Shown one piece after another: positions 27,961 through 37,117 of a stretch of DNA of 62,919 nt. Origin of the DNA: Sporocytophaga sp. (lineage in GTDB: Bacteria; Bacteroidota; Bacteroidia; Cytophagales; Cytophagaceae); NCBI RefSeq assembly GCF_017745095.1, contig NZ_JAGHZZ010000028.1, positions 1 to 62,919 of the forward strand, written 5' to 3'. Each line of letters begins with the position of its first letter. Position 1 is the stretch's first letter. A program made the translations under genes and the position numbers. A model generated the notes under the pieces. It ran no database searches, was not told the DNA's origin, and worked only from the letters and a program-made list of their open reading frames with translations.

Positions 27961-29130
27961 ATGAACGAATTGAACGATTTTCTGGAAGAATCTAAAGTGA
28001 GGTTTCATTCATCTTTTGGATACAAACCAGCATTCATTGCTGCGGCTCCAGGAAGAATCAATATTATTGGTGAACATACCGATTATAATGAAGGTTTATC
28101 TATGCCCGCGGCTATTAACCGATGGATAGTTGTTTCTGGGTCAAAAAGAAATGATAGGAGATTTGTCTTCAGAAGCAGGGATTATGATGGAGAGTTTTCT
28201 TTTAAATTTGGAGAAGTACTTCAACCAATAACTTCCTGGCATAAGTATCTGTATGGGGCTATCAATATATTTTTTGAAAAATCTTCAGCAGAATTCGGCG
28301 CGGATATTTTCCTCATGGGAAATATCCCTGTAGGTTCAGGGGTTTCTTCCTCTGCAGGATTGCTAACAGCTATATTTAATTTTTTCCGTGTTATTTATCG
28401 CATGGAGGATGATAACACTCTTGTAAAATATTGTCAGCAGACAGAACATCGATATCTTGGTGTGAAAAGTGGAATACTTGATCAATCAGCCTCACAGTTT
28501 TCCAAAAGTGGTAAGCTGATGGTGTTGGATTTCAAAGTTCCTATGCATTATTACATCGACGCAAATCTCAAAGACTGGGTTTGGGTACTTGCAGATTCGA
28601 AAGTGAAAAGAGAGCTTGCAGGAAGCAAATATTCTGAACGTGTCGATGAAACGAAAAAGGCACTGCTGATTCTAATAGAGAAGATTCCCAGGATAAAGCA
28701 TTTCAGAGATATTCGCATAGAAGATGTGCCGGAGATTTCAGACGAAATTCTTAGAAAAAGGATATTACACTATGTGGAAGAAAATCAACGCGTAGAAGAG
28801 ACAGTGGAAGTCCTGAAGAAAGGTGATTTCGTTGCTTTAGGAGATTTGCTGAAAAAATCACATGCTTCGTTGCAGAATCTGTACGAAGTGAGCTGCAAAG
28901 AGCTGGATTATCTTGTTGACTTGGCGACTAACTTTGAAGGTTGTGTCGGAGGTAGGATGATGGGTGGAGGATTTGGTGGTTGCACAATTAACCTTGTCAA
29001 GAAAACGAAGCTTAACGAGTTTAAAAGATATATTTCTGAAAGATATAAACTACAAACTGGTATTGATACTGAACTGAATGTATATGAAATAGTGGAGGGG
29101 GCTTTTGGGGCTGAGATTTATTATATGTAG
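27961..29130 (+). CDS. galK: galactokinase (GHMP kinase)
   Basis: 389 residues, the usual galactokinase length. The galactokinase signature GRINIIGEHTDYN (31-43) binds the sugar. The ATP loop is GNIPVGSGVSSSAG and the third GHMP motif is GGRMMGGGFGGC. The catalytic Asp region is GVKSGILDQSASQF. It phosphorylates galactose to galactose 1-phosphate, although some GHMP kinases of this shape act on arabinose or galacturonate. Last gene of the operon, with a strong terminator at 29153-29182. The adjacent nucleotidyltransferase presumably uses its product. Confidence 0.95.
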   Translation: MNELNDFLEESKVRFHSSFGYKPAFIAAAPGRINIIGEHTDYNEGLSMPAAINRWIVVSGSKRNDRRFVFRSRDYDGEFSFKFGEVLQPITSWHKYLYGAINIFFEKSSAEFGADIFLMGNIPVGSGVSSSAGLLTAIFNFFRVIYRMEDDNTLVKYCQQTEHRYLGVKSGILDQSASQFSKSGKLMVLDFKVPMHYYIDANLKDWVWVLADSKVKRELAGSKYSERVDETKKALLILIEKIPRIKHFRDIRIEDVPEISDEILRKRILHYVEENQRVEETVEVLKKGDFVALGDLLKKSHASLQNLYEVSCKELDYLVDLATNFEGCVGGRMMGGGFGGCTINLVKKTKLNEFKRYISERYKLQTGIDTELNVYEIVEGAFGAEIYYM

Positions 29131-29152
29131 TTGAATTAAAATTTTTACTATG

Positions 29153-29182
29153 AAGTGCGGACAATTAAGGCCGCACTTTTTT
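29153..29182 (+). terminator. rho-independent terminator of the galactose operon
   Basis: Perfect stem AAGTGCGG (29153-29160) / CCGCACTT (29171-29178) with a 10-base loop, followed by T residues. Confidence 0.85.
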
Positions 29183-29346
29183 GATTTATGTTTTCACCTC
29201 ATCATATAATTAAGTTAAGTAAGTTTGACAAGTGGATTTCTTTCTGGTCTTTCCTAAAGCCATCGGTAGTCAACAATAACCAAGCATAAAAGGTACTTGA
29301 AATATTGAAAAGAATCGTGCTTAAAGTAGAGGTAATAGAAACGTTA

Positions 29347-30021
29347 CTATTCAGAATCATCTTTTTGCTCATCGTCAGGTGATTCCTCGAGCAACTTCCT
29401 CAACTCGGCCATTTCCTCGTCGCTCAGCTGATCTTCTTCACCACTAGGTTTGCGGTTTAGAGCACCTTCCAGTCCTCTTCCTAGACCTCCGGTAAGATTG
29501 CTTAGAATTTCCGGATTTCTGTCCAAGAGACCTACCACATCTCCAACAATCTCTCGCACCTTTTCCAGCTTGACTTTAAGCATTGCCTGCACACGCACAT
29601 TGTCGATCTGCAGATTTACCTCTTCGATTCCCACATCGGCACCTATTTGCAATTCCAGCAGGTCAAGCACTTTGGCATGCAAATCTACGTGAGCATGCAC
29701 GTTCCTCACAATCAATCCAATGTGGTCTACCCCTACATTTGGGACTGAAAGCATTACATCAGGGTCGCGATTGGAGCCCAACCAGTCCTCAGGTTCGGCA
29801 TTTGCCACGGGCTGCAGAGTGGCCGTGGTATCAGGCGCTTCCTTTTTGCCCGACGGACGGACTTTTTGGAGGGGCCTTTGCTGACTATCTGTATTTTGTG
29901 GTGTATCATTTTTTGCAGCATTGTTATTCTCGGATGACTTCTCTTTCTTCTCAATCTCATTTTGATCCTTCACCTGATGCTGGTCATCATTTTTTTCTTT
30001 ACTCTTAGTTATTCCAAACAT
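29347..30021 (-). CDS. uncharacterised protein, paralogue A (tandem pair)
   Basis: 224 residues. N-terminal third is charged and Gln/Asn-rich, probably disordered. A conserved middle begins RPLQKVRPSGKKEAPDTTAT and EPEDWLGSNRDPDVMLSVPN. A regular stretch of ~90 residues with alternating hydrophobics follows (VDHIGLIVRNVHAHVDLHAK, VLDLLELQIGADVGIEEVNL, QIDNVRVQAMLKVKLEKV), then NPEILSNLTGGLGRGLEGAL and an acidic tail. The middle resembles a widespread but uncharacterised bacterial family also seen in Actinobacteria. No signal or membrane segment. The upstream sequence carries AAGGAG about 10 bases before the ATG, unusual in this window. GC content is higher than that of neighbours, hinting at transfer. 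Confidence 0.75.
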   Translation of the reverse strand: MFGITKSKEKNDDQHQVKDQNEIEKKEKSSENNNAAKNDTPQNTDSQQRPLQKVRPSGKKEAPDTTATLQPVANAEPEDWLGSNRDPDVMLSVPNVGVDHIGLIVRNVHAHVDLHAKVLDLLELQIGADVGIEEVNLQIDNVRVQAMLKVKLEKVREIVGDVVGLLDRNPEILSNLTGGLGRGLEGALNRKPSGEEDQLSDEEMAELRKLLEESPDDEQKDDSE

Positions 30022-30168
30022 ACACTCGATCTCCTTATATTTATCTCCACGGAATAAATTACTTACCTTATCTTTTTAAAATAAGCAGTACTTACTATTC
30101 ACAACAATTTGTATTTGGCAATGTTCCTTTTGTCGCGATTGAGTTAAAAGTATAAAGGAAAAAGTATA

Positions 30169-30212
30169 AAGTTTAAGGTGTAAAGTATAATAAAACTTTT
30201 TACTTTAAACTT
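30169..30212. repeat. AAGT-rich inverted repeat 1
   Basis: AAGTTTAAGGTGTAAAGT (30169-30186) pairs with ACTTTTTACTTTAAACTT (30195-30212), 15 of 18 Watson-Crick pairs plus G-U, 8-base loop. Confidence 0.7.
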
Positions 30213-30308
30213 CTTTAATGGCGAACAGTAACATCATTCTCTTATTCAATCAGAGATAGACAGGGTGTTGATCAATAGATAGGAGAATATAAAATATAAA
30301 AAAGTAGA

Positions 30309-30367
30309 AAGTGTAAAGTAGAAAGTATAAAAAAAACTTTTAGCTTTTATCTTTCTACTTTGCACTT
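30309..30367. repeat. AAGT-rich inverted repeat 2
   Basis: AAGTGTAAAGTAGAAAG (30309-30325) pairs with CTTTCTACTTTGCACTT (30351-30367), 16 of 17 positions, around an A- and T-rich 25-base loop. Confidence 0.7.
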
Positions 30368-30547
30368 ATTAATTAGGTTCATTCATTTTGTATCTTTAAA
30401 TCCGAACTTTAATAACACCCTGTTATTCTCCTGCTTTTTTTTAGTAGGAAAGACAGGATCTTCAAGAGATTGAGGGACTTTTGGTAAAACCGCTTTGAAC
30501 GGTATTTAATCGCTGTATTGATATAGACAAAGTTTAATATCATGATG

Positions 30548-31285
30548 TTAATCTGCATCATCATGCTGCTCGTCCGATTCTTGTTTCTTATTAGATTCTG
30601 TTTTTTGGTTCGATTCTTGGTTCTTTTTCGATTCTTTGCTCTTTTCGGATTTTTGGAGCAACTTCCGTAACTTATCCTTTTCCCCACTGCTCAATTGATT
30701 TGATGAACTAGGCTTACGTGCCAGAGCTCCTTCCAGTCCTCTACCAAGTCCTCCTGTTAAGTCACTAAGGATTTCTGGATGGTTGTCTAGCAAGCCGACA
30801 ACATCTCCTACAATATCACGCACCTTCTCCAACTTAACTTTAAGCATTGCTTGTACCCGCACGTTGTCGATTTGCAGATCCACCTCTTCGATGCCTATAT
30901 CGGCACCGACATGCAATTGCACTAGGTCAAGGACTTTGGCATTCAAGTCTACGTGAGCATGAAGGTTCTTTACATTCAATCCAATGTGGTCAATTCCCAC
31001 ATTCGGCACTGACAGCATTACGTCAGGATCTCGATTGGAACCCAACCAGTCCTCAGGTTCCGCATTTGCCACCGGTTGCAGAGTGGCAGTTGTATCTGGC
31101 GCCTCCGATTTGTCAGACGGACGGACTTGCTGAAGCGGCCTTTGCTGGCTATCTGTATTTTTTGGTTTTTCTGTTTTGGTGTTGTTACCTTTCTCTTTTG
31201 ACTCCTTATTCTGTTCAACCTCATTTTGATCTTTTACCTGATGCTCTTGTCCATTTTTTCCTTTATTTTTATCAATTCCAAACAT
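30548..31285 (-). CDS. uncharacterised protein, paralogue B (tandem pair)
   Basis: 245 residues, very similar to the downstream paralogue throughout the middle: MFGIDKNKGKN start, RPLQQVRPSDKSEAPDTTAT, EPEDWLGSNRDPDVMLSVPN, VDLNAKVLDLVQLHVGADIG, PEILSDLTGGLGRGLEGAL. It differs by a longer, low-complexity C-terminus rich in KES/KNQES/Q and ending in Asp/His. Its leader (AAGGAG, then GATCGAG, then ATG) and about 90 upstream bases match those of the paralogue. The two genes therefore arose by tandem duplication of a whole transcription unit. No signal peptide; function unknown. The conserved middle is probably the functional part. Confidence 0.75.
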   Translation of the reverse strand: MFGIDKNKGKNGQEHQVKDQNEVEQNKESKEKGNNTKTEKPKNTDSQQRPLQQVRPSDKSEAPDTTATLQPVANAEPEDWLGSNRDPDVMLSVPNVGIDHIGLNVKNLHAHVDLNAKVLDLVQLHVGADIGIEEVDLQIDNVRVQAMLKVKLEKVRDIVGDVVGLLDNHPEILSDLTGGLGRGLEGALARKPSSSNQLSSGEKDKLRKLLQKSEKSKESKKNQESNQKTESNKKQESDEQHDDAD

Positions 31286-31809
31286 ACGCTCGATCTCCTT
31301 ATTTTTATCTCCACGAATAATTCACCTTATTTTTTAAAATAAGTAGTATCTATATTCACAACAATTTGTATTAAGCAATGTTCCTTTTATTGCAATTTGA
31401 TCTTATAGCAATTTGTATTAATAAGTATTACATTTTTAAGTAAAGGATTTAATGACGAAGTAATGATTCTGCTTTGAAGTATAAAAGCTAAAAGCGACTT
31501 AAGTTTCATAAATATTATTATTAAAATGTCTGCGTTGCCTTTTAAGGTTAACATACTTTGTAAAAGTCTGCTACTGTTTACGGCATTTTCTGATGAGGAA
31601 TTTATTGATGAACGTATATGATGTAGGTATTGTTGATGGCGATGGTTTGATTTAAGCAAGTGAATATGGATGGTGTAAAATATTGTTTTACTAAATTGTC
31701 CCTCGTTTTCTGACAAACATAATTATTGTCATTCGGTTTTACGAGGAAAATATTATAGATAGCGATGCTATCATCAATAAATAATTATTTTCACTAAAAT
31801 CATCAGCTT
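31286..31809. other. intergenic region
   Basis: About 520 bases between divergent genes. The first ~100 bases are the duplicated leader of the paralogue-B gene. The rest is AT-rich, with no coding frame of credible composition on either strand and no recognised RNA. Confidence 0.5.
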
Positions 31810-32553
31810 ATGAACAGTTTCGTCGCTTTATGGAAACCAGGCAACAATGATCTCTATTGGTATACAGGCCTTGATGGAGATGAGTTTGTCGAAAAATCAA
31901 ATGCTCTTCATAAAAAGAGTTATAGAATAGTATCTCTTGATGTAGATGAAGAGTTGTTCACCGCAATCTGGAAACCAGGTACGTTTGCTCAACATTGGGA
32001 AAGATTTGATTCTGATGAAATTGAAGATAGAAGGAAGTTTTGGGATAAAAAGGGTTTTCGTTTAGCATATATGGTGCGTGATGATGGTGATGTCACTGCT
32101 GTTTGGGAACCAGGAAATACCAAAGAGTTTTATTGTTACGGTTTAGATTTCGATGAGTTTAAAGCACTCGATAAAAAGCATTTTGATAATGGATTAAGAC
32201 TTAATTGGATAGCAGTAGAAGACGGACCTGAGTTTACCGCAGTATGGCGCCCAGGAAATGGAGCTCAATTTTGGTATTTCACATCTGAATGGGAAGATTT
32301 TGTTCAAAGGAACAAAAACCATAAGAAAAACGGATTAAGGTTGACATGTGTTGATAAAGTTCATGAACATGGACATTACATGGGTGTTGTAAGACCGGGT
32401 AATGGAGATGAGTTTGTAGATTTTATGAGTTTCGATGCAATTGTAGAAAAAAACAAAGAAATGAAAAAAAAGGGAATGGAGCTTAAAGTATTGAGAAGGT
32501 TATTCTATGACGATAGCGGCCCATTTCCGGATTTAGAGGGACTTTCACATTAA
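31810..32553 (+). CDS. tandem-repeat protein resembling bacterial tandem repeat domain 1
   Basis: 247 residues built from five repeats of about 46 residues. Each has a W/R-x-PG core (ALWKPGNNDLYWYTG, AIWKPGTFAQHWERF, AVWEPGNTKEFYCYG, AVWRPGNGAQFWYFT, GVVRPGNGDEFVDFM) followed by an acidic strand, a Lys-rich helix and a KKGxRL turn. This closely resembles the repeat called BTRD1, found next to proteases and beta-lactamase-like domains in bacteria and fungi; the match is by eye. No signal peptide or membrane segment. It is 74 bases upstream of a trypsin-like protease gene on the same strand, so the two probably act together. Confidence 0.75.
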   Translation: MNSFVALWKPGNNDLYWYTGLDGDEFVEKSNALHKKSYRIVSLDVDEELFTAIWKPGTFAQHWERFDSDEIEDRRKFWDKKGFRLAYMVRDDGDVTAVWEPGNTKEFYCYGLDFDEFKALDKKHFDNGLRLNWIAVEDGPEFTAVWRPGNGAQFWYFTSEWEDFVQRNKNHKKNGLRLTCVDKVHEHGHYMGVVRPGNGDEFVDFMSFDAIVEKNKEMKKKGMELKVLRRLFYDDSGPFPDLEGLSH

Positions 32554-32627
32554 TCTTATTTAAATTTCAATAAAACATAAAGCTTATCCCTTATCTGTCC
32601 TTCAATTTAAAAGCAAACCTCTCTACT

Positions 32628-33728
32628 ATGAAAAGTAAGAATATAAAAGATAGCTTTGATAATAGACTTCCTATGTTGCCAGACAACTTCTTGTTGTTGG
32701 AAAATGCAAAAGCAAGTAAAGGGATCCCTAAAGATTTTCAAAGTCACTTTGAAAACAGAATTTTTGTTCATGCAAGGGAAGAACTTCTTAAGTCGTTTTC
32801 CAAATCGGAGCAGTATCCCGACACTTTTGAAATGGTTCTTCCTCACGGGGCCAACATTGGATTACCTGTAGTTAATTCAGAGAGAAGTTCGCCTGAAAAA
32901 ATCAGAACAGCAATTACATCACAGAGAAACCTCGAAGGTTTTCGCCCTGAATGGATAGATTATGCTCCTCATCCAAAGCTTGCTCCTTTGGTTAGCAAGA
33001 TTGCAAGGACCAGAAAAGGTGAGCTGATAGAGACGCACGATAATGGTGTTTTTGGCGCTGATGATAGACAGGTTTATCATCCTACAGGGTATCCCTGGAC
33101 TTGTGTAGGTAAGTTATATATATGGGATGATTTTTCAAAACCGGATCCTCAGGGTTCTGGTTCTGCAGTATTAGTGGGTGATCGTGTAATACTGACTGCA
33201 GGTCACGCGATTCCCTGGCACTCTAAAAACTGGGCATTAAAATTCGTTCCTGCGTATTACGATGGTGCATCTACATTAGGTAATGGTGTTTACTCGTGGG
33301 TTTCCGATTGTCATGGTTATGATGACCCCGGTGGTGCTTTTGACATGGCTGTTTGCAGGCTTTATAAGCCATTGGGAAAGAGTATGGGATATTTTGGTGC
33401 CAAAACATATGATAGCGATTGGGAAGGTGGTCATTATTGGACTTTGGCAGGATACCCTGGAGCAATAGCCAATGCCAACCGACCTTCCCGTCAGATGTGG
33501 TGGCCAATACTTGATGATGAAAGTCATGGTGACGCAGATGAGTTGAAATATAAAGCTGATGCAACTTCCGGGGATTCAGGTGGACCAGTATTTGGCTTTT
33601 GGGATAAAGAAGATTGGCCGTCTGTGGTAGGAACACATATCGGTACTGTTAACAATTGGGGCAACATCGGAGATGGAGGTTCTGCTATGGTAGATCTTAT
33701 TATCTGGGGAAAGAAACATTGGACTTAA
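32628..33728 (+). CDS. trypsin-like serine protease (S1 family)
   Basis: 366 residues. The catalytic triad is clear: His193 in ILTAGHAIPW, Asp239 in GAFDMAVCRLYK and Ser317 in ATSGDSGGPVFG. An N-terminal ~155-residue region, with no recognised domain, may be a propeptide or a partner-binding part. No signal peptide is visible (start MKSKNIKDSFDNRLPM), which is unusual for an S1 protease and suggests cytoplasmic action or export by another route. The repeat-protein gene directly upstream may provide an inhibitor, substrate or targeting partner. The gene ends at 33730 with a hairpin downstream. Confidence 0.85.
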   Translation: MKSKNIKDSFDNRLPMLPDNFLLLENAKASKGIPKDFQSHFENRIFVHAREELLKSFSKSEQYPDTFEMVLPHGANIGLPVVNSERSSPEKIRTAITSQRNLEGFRPEWIDYAPHPKLAPLVSKIARTRKGELIETHDNGVFGADDRQVYHPTGYPWTCVGKLYIWDDFSKPDPQGSGSAVLVGDRVILTAGHAIPWHSKNWALKFVPAYYDGASTLGNGVYSWVSDCHGYDDPGGAFDMAVCRLYKPLGKSMGYFGAKTYDSDWEGGHYWTLAGYPGAIANANRPSRQMWWPILDDESHGDADELKYKADATSGDSGGPVFGFWDKEDWPSVVGTHIGTVNNWGNIGDGGSAMVDLIIWGKKHWT

Positions 33729-33780
33729 GGTTAGCAGTGTTTTTTTCATATCATTGTAGGTAATCATGCCAGAATTGTAA

Positions 33781-33822
33781 GGTCCAAAGTTCTGTGATAA
33801 CATAACTTGGACCTATTACTTT
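33781..33822 (+). terminator. probable terminator after the protease gene
   Basis: GGTCCAAAGTT (33781-33791) pairs with AACTTGGACC (33804-33813) with one bulged base, followed by TATTACTTTTT. Confidence 0.6.
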
Positions 33823-34197
33823 TTATTCAGAAGAAGTTCCTAGAAGAACAAAAGTCTTTGGAATTGCAGCAGTTGTCTTGATGGTATAGTACTTTATCTC
33901 AAGATGAAACCCAGTAACTTTAACTATTAGATACTTATTAGGATTGAAGGTATGATAGAGAAAAATTATTAATATAAATCTTCTGTTTTCTAAAAGAAGA
34001 GACTGAACTTCACAGCTCAGTCTCTCAATAAAAAAATGTTCAAAAAATATCCCAGGTTAACAAATCGTCTTATAGTTTCATAATCTCATTCAAATGAGAT
34101 GTATGAATAGTAAATACAATACACTCTTCTTTTAATGGGTTAGCGCCTGTTTGTATTGATTTAACAGAATATTATGTAGTTGACTGTATCAAAATTA
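33823..34197. other. intergenic region with a perfect hairpin
   Basis: About 375 bases without a gene. A 9-base perfect stem AGAGACTGA (33998-34006) / TCAGTCTCT (34017-34025) is followed by CAATAAAAAAATG. It lacks a T-run on the plus strand but has one on the minus strand. Otherwise nothing recognised. Confidence 0.45.
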
Positions 34198-34707
34198 ATG
34201 GAATACGAGCTTTGTAGAAATAGCTATTATTTTGACAAAGGAAATCATTCTGTATTGCTTACTTTAAAATTTACAGAAAATAATAATTATGGAGAATCAG
34301 GGGCCTATTTAATTAGCAAAACTGTAAATGAAATTTGGAGTATTAATTTAAAAGAAAGAATTTTTATTGCAATGAATAAATATCATTATTATGGTCATTT
34401 TAATTCATACTATCCACCTGGTACAATAGAGTCTATTCCTGATACATCACAATCTATATGGGATTGGGGAGCACACAATTCAGAAACAGATTATTCATAT
34501 CAATATGATTTTAGAATAACAAATGAAGCTGATATAATAATAAGCCGTCTTACTTCTAACTTTAAAATTTCAGAAAGTAGCTATTTAAAAGAACCACTTA
34601 ATGGCAATACCCAATATCCCCACTATTGTGAATGTATCCAACCTGATAATAAGATGGGGACTTATAAGTATGATACTGGAAAATTTATTAAAACAAATGA
34701 CAGATAA
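34198..34707 (+). CDS. hypothetical protein, 169 residues
   Basis: Starts at ATG 34198; a TTG at 34180 would add six residues. Soluble, aromatic- and Asn/Ser-rich (KYHYYGHFNSYYPPG, SIWDWGAHNSETDYSYQYDF), no signal peptide or transmembrane helix. Beta-rich character is likely. No recognisable domain. It stands alone between the protease and the GH43 gene, and codon use is the same AT-rich type as the neighbours. Function unknown. Confidence 0.5.
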   Translation: MEYELCRNSYYFDKGNHSVLLTLKFTENNNYGESGAYLISKTVNEIWSINLKERIFIAMNKYHYYGHFNSYYPPGTIESIPDTSQSIWDWGAHNSETDYSYQYDFRITNEADIIISRLTSNFKISESSYLKEPLNGNTQYPHYCECIQPDNKMGTYKYDTGKFIKTNDR

Positions 34708-34987
34708 CATTGTGTACAATATCTCCTGGATACCGCCAAAGCATTCAATAGTCTCACGTGAAATCATATTCCACACAGTACTTTAATCGTTTATCCAGAT
34801 AAATATTCTCCCGGAATTTCTATTTAATCCAAACCTCCCTGGTTATTTTTTGGTCTTAAGAATATAAAAAAAATATCTCAATTCATGTTTACCTTTCGAA
34901 CTCTCGTTTTTATATAGAATACTAGTGTTTTATATACCTTTTAAGGTAACCACTTATCTAAGAACCTTTAATAGAAAATTTATCCCA

Positions 34988-37117
34988 ATGAGCAGAGGTC
35001 TACTAACCTACATCTTCTTCACACTGTTTTTACAATGTATCTTTTCAGGCAATACAGCCCTTGCCCAGATGAACTCAATAGTTCCTGGCGGTGACTGGCG
35101 GGATACTGAGGGGAATCTCATTGCAGCCACTGAAGGCGGAATCATATATGTAGACGGCATTTATTACCTGTGGGGAATGGACCGTTCGAAATCCAATTAT
35201 ACTTTTGAAGGCATAAATCTCTATTCCTCTCCAGACCTTAAGAATTGGACTTTTGTCAACCAGATACTTAAAAAAAACTCACATGCCGACCTCAACAATG
35301 GGGCAGTTGTTGAGCGTGCAAAATTGTTACATAACAAAAAGACCGGTCAATTTATCATCTGGATGCATTATGAAGGATACAATGCCTATAGTGTTGCTGA
35401 AGTTGCATATGCCACCAGTAACACCATTGGTGGCAACTATACCTTTCGTTCACATTTCAGACCAATGAATATCGACAGCAGGGATCTTAATGTCTATCAG
35501 GATAGTGATGGTAAAGCATACCTTATTTGTACTACAAAAGGAAATCAGAATGTGAGCCTTTTTGAATTGGATGAAAATTATACAGGAATTGTAAAAGAGG
35601 TTTACAGAGGCAATGCCAGTGATGACATGGAATGCGAAGGACATGCCATTATTAAGACTGGCGGTTACTATTTCTGGCTTATGTCCTGGTGTACTGGCTG
35701 GGATTTTAACGATAACCGGTATTTCTATTCGAAAACACTTGCTGGCCCATGGACGAGCGGAGGAAATGTTGCTGTTACTAATACCCATACATACGAATCA
35801 CAGGTAGGTTTTGCGGTTCCAGTTACAGGTACTGAGACCACTACCTATTTATATATGGGAGATCGCTGGTCTGTCAATAATTATGCAATGTCCAGGATAG
35901 TAATGCTTCCGATTTCTGTTTCCGGAACAAAACTTAGTGTTGCTTGGAACGATCAGTGGAATATTGATACCAAAACCGGTGTATGGGCTCCCGGAGCAGC
36001 TAATTTTCAAAATGGGATTTATAAAATCACGGCAAAACATTCAGGAAAAGTATTAGGTACAAACGGAAATGCTCTCCAGCAGCAGACTTATACAGGTGGC
36101 ACCAGTCAACACTGGAGAATTCAAAATCTGGGAGCTTCTTTTTTCAGAATTACCAATATTGAAAGTGGGAAAGTTATTGATATAAATGGAGCATCAAAAG
36201 ATGCAGGCGCAAAGGCTATCCAATATAACTGGAACGATGCCTACAATCAGAAATGGCAGATCATTGATTGCGGCAACGGATACCATAGATTTGTTAGTGT
36301 AAACACATTGGGAAAAGTCCTGCAGATTTCTGGCTCATCAACTGCAGCAGGAACGGATGCAGAGTTAGGAGTATTTAATTACAGTAACAACCAGTTATGG
36401 GAAATTAGCGCTGTTAGTGACAAAATTCAATCTGGTAAAACCTACAGGATTATAAACAGAACCAGTAGTAAAGTTTTGGATGGAATTTCAGCCGATCAGA
36501 TTGTGCAGAATGGCGCAGGAAATTCAGGGAGCCAGATATGGCAATTCACTGATCTGAATAATGGTTATTATTCCATCTCTAATTCTCTGGATGGAAAGCT
36601 TCTAAGTAATGAGAATTCCGTTAACAATCTGGATCCTGCTGTTGCTGAAAGTGCTACAGGAACCATAACATTTGCACAACAATGGCAGATCACAGATATA
36701 GGGAATGGCTATTTCAAGATTATAAACAGAATGAGCGGAAAGCTGCTTGACAACAAAGATGGCAAACTAACGGATGGTAATCCTATAATACAGTATTCAG
36801 ACTATTCTTCCAGCAACAACAATCAGCAGTGGAGTTTTCAATCAGCAGATATAATAACTTCTGTTGGAGATTTTCCGTTTTCCGCACAGATAAAGGTTTA
36901 TCCAAATCCTGCAAGAGAAAGGATATATGTATCTCTTGGCGATTTGAGTGCCAATAAAATTTCACTTTTTGACTTATGTGGAAAGGAAATAGCAAACCTA
37001 ACAGGTAATTTACAAGGTGACCAGGCTATTGATACCAGACAAGCTGGTAATGGTATTTATTTAATTGTAGTGGAAGGTGATGAATTCAAAATATCTTCTG
37101 GAATTGTGATAGAGTAA
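34988..37117 (+). CDS. secreted GH43-like enzyme with RICIN lectin modules and T9SS tail
   Basis: 709 residues from ATG 34988, which gives a signal peptide ending TALAQ; the upstream GTG at 34925 adds an implausible 21 residues. Residues ~28-325 form a five-bladed beta-propeller of GH43 type: GGIIYVDGIYYLWGMDR, INLYSSPDLKNWTF, DSRDLNVYQDSDGKAYLIC, MECEGHAIIKTGGYYF, and a TYESQVGF segment. It resembles the galactan-active subfamily more than xylosidases (by eye). Two RICIN-type beta-trefoils follow (about 335-480 and 485-625; Q-x-W repeats such as SQHWRI, NQKWQI, SQIWQF, QQWQI). They probably bind the polysaccharide. The end is a T9SS sorting domain (KVYPNPARER...GNGIYLIVV...). Extracellular side-chain galactan or arabinan degradation is inferred. 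Confidence 0.85.
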   Translation: MSRGLLTYIFFTLFLQCIFSGNTALAQMNSIVPGGDWRDTEGNLIAATEGGIIYVDGIYYLWGMDRSKSNYTFEGINLYSSPDLKNWTFVNQILKKNSHADLNNGAVVERAKLLHNKKTGQFIIWMHYEGYNAYSVAEVAYATSNTIGGNYTFRSHFRPMNIDSRDLNVYQDSDGKAYLICTTKGNQNVSLFELDENYTGIVKEVYRGNASDDMECEGHAIIKTGGYYFWLMSWCTGWDFNDNRYFYSKTLAGPWTSGGNVAVTNTHTYESQVGFAVPVTGTETTTYLYMGDRWSVNNYAMSRIVMLPISVSGTKLSVAWNDQWNIDTKTGVWAPGAANFQNGIYKITAKHSGKVLGTNGNALQQQTYTGGTSQHWRIQNLGASFFRITNIESGKVIDINGASKDAGAKAIQYNWNDAYNQKWQIIDCGNGYHRFVSVNTLGKVLQISGSSTAAGTDAELGVFNYSNNQLWEISAVSDKIQSGKTYRIINRTSSKVLDGISADQIVQNGAGNSGSQIWQFTDLNNGYYSISNSLDGKLLSNENSVNNLDPAVAESATGTITFAQQWQITDIGNGYFKIINRMSGKLLDNKDGKLTDGNPIIQYSDYSSSNNNQQWSFQSADIITSVGDFPFSAQIKVYPNPARERIYVSLGDLSANKISLFDLCGKEIANLTGNLQGDQAIDTRQAGNGIYLIVVEGDEFKISSGIVIE

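Larger units (their letters stand above)
30022..30547. other. intergenic region between the tandem paralogues, with two hairpin repeats
   Basis: About 525 bases. The part next to the downstream gene is a copy of the leader found upstream of the second paralogue. The remainder consists largely of AAGTA/TAAAGT-rich simple sequence forming two long hairpins (listed separately). No gene seen. Confidence 0.6.

Noticed and set aside
30847-31320. 157-codon plus-strand frame opposite paralogue B
   Set aside because: Antisense shadow of a well-supported gene; sequence is Cys/His/Leu-rich as expected from reverse reading.
31387-31716. Leftward 109-codon open frame
   Set aside because: Composition is typical of AT-rich intergenic DNA, no domain or leader, and it overlaps no conserved signal.
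33998-34025. Perfect 9-base hairpin as a terminator
   Set aside because: No T-run follows on the plus strand and no gene ends nearby on the minus strand; kept only as a note in the gap entry.
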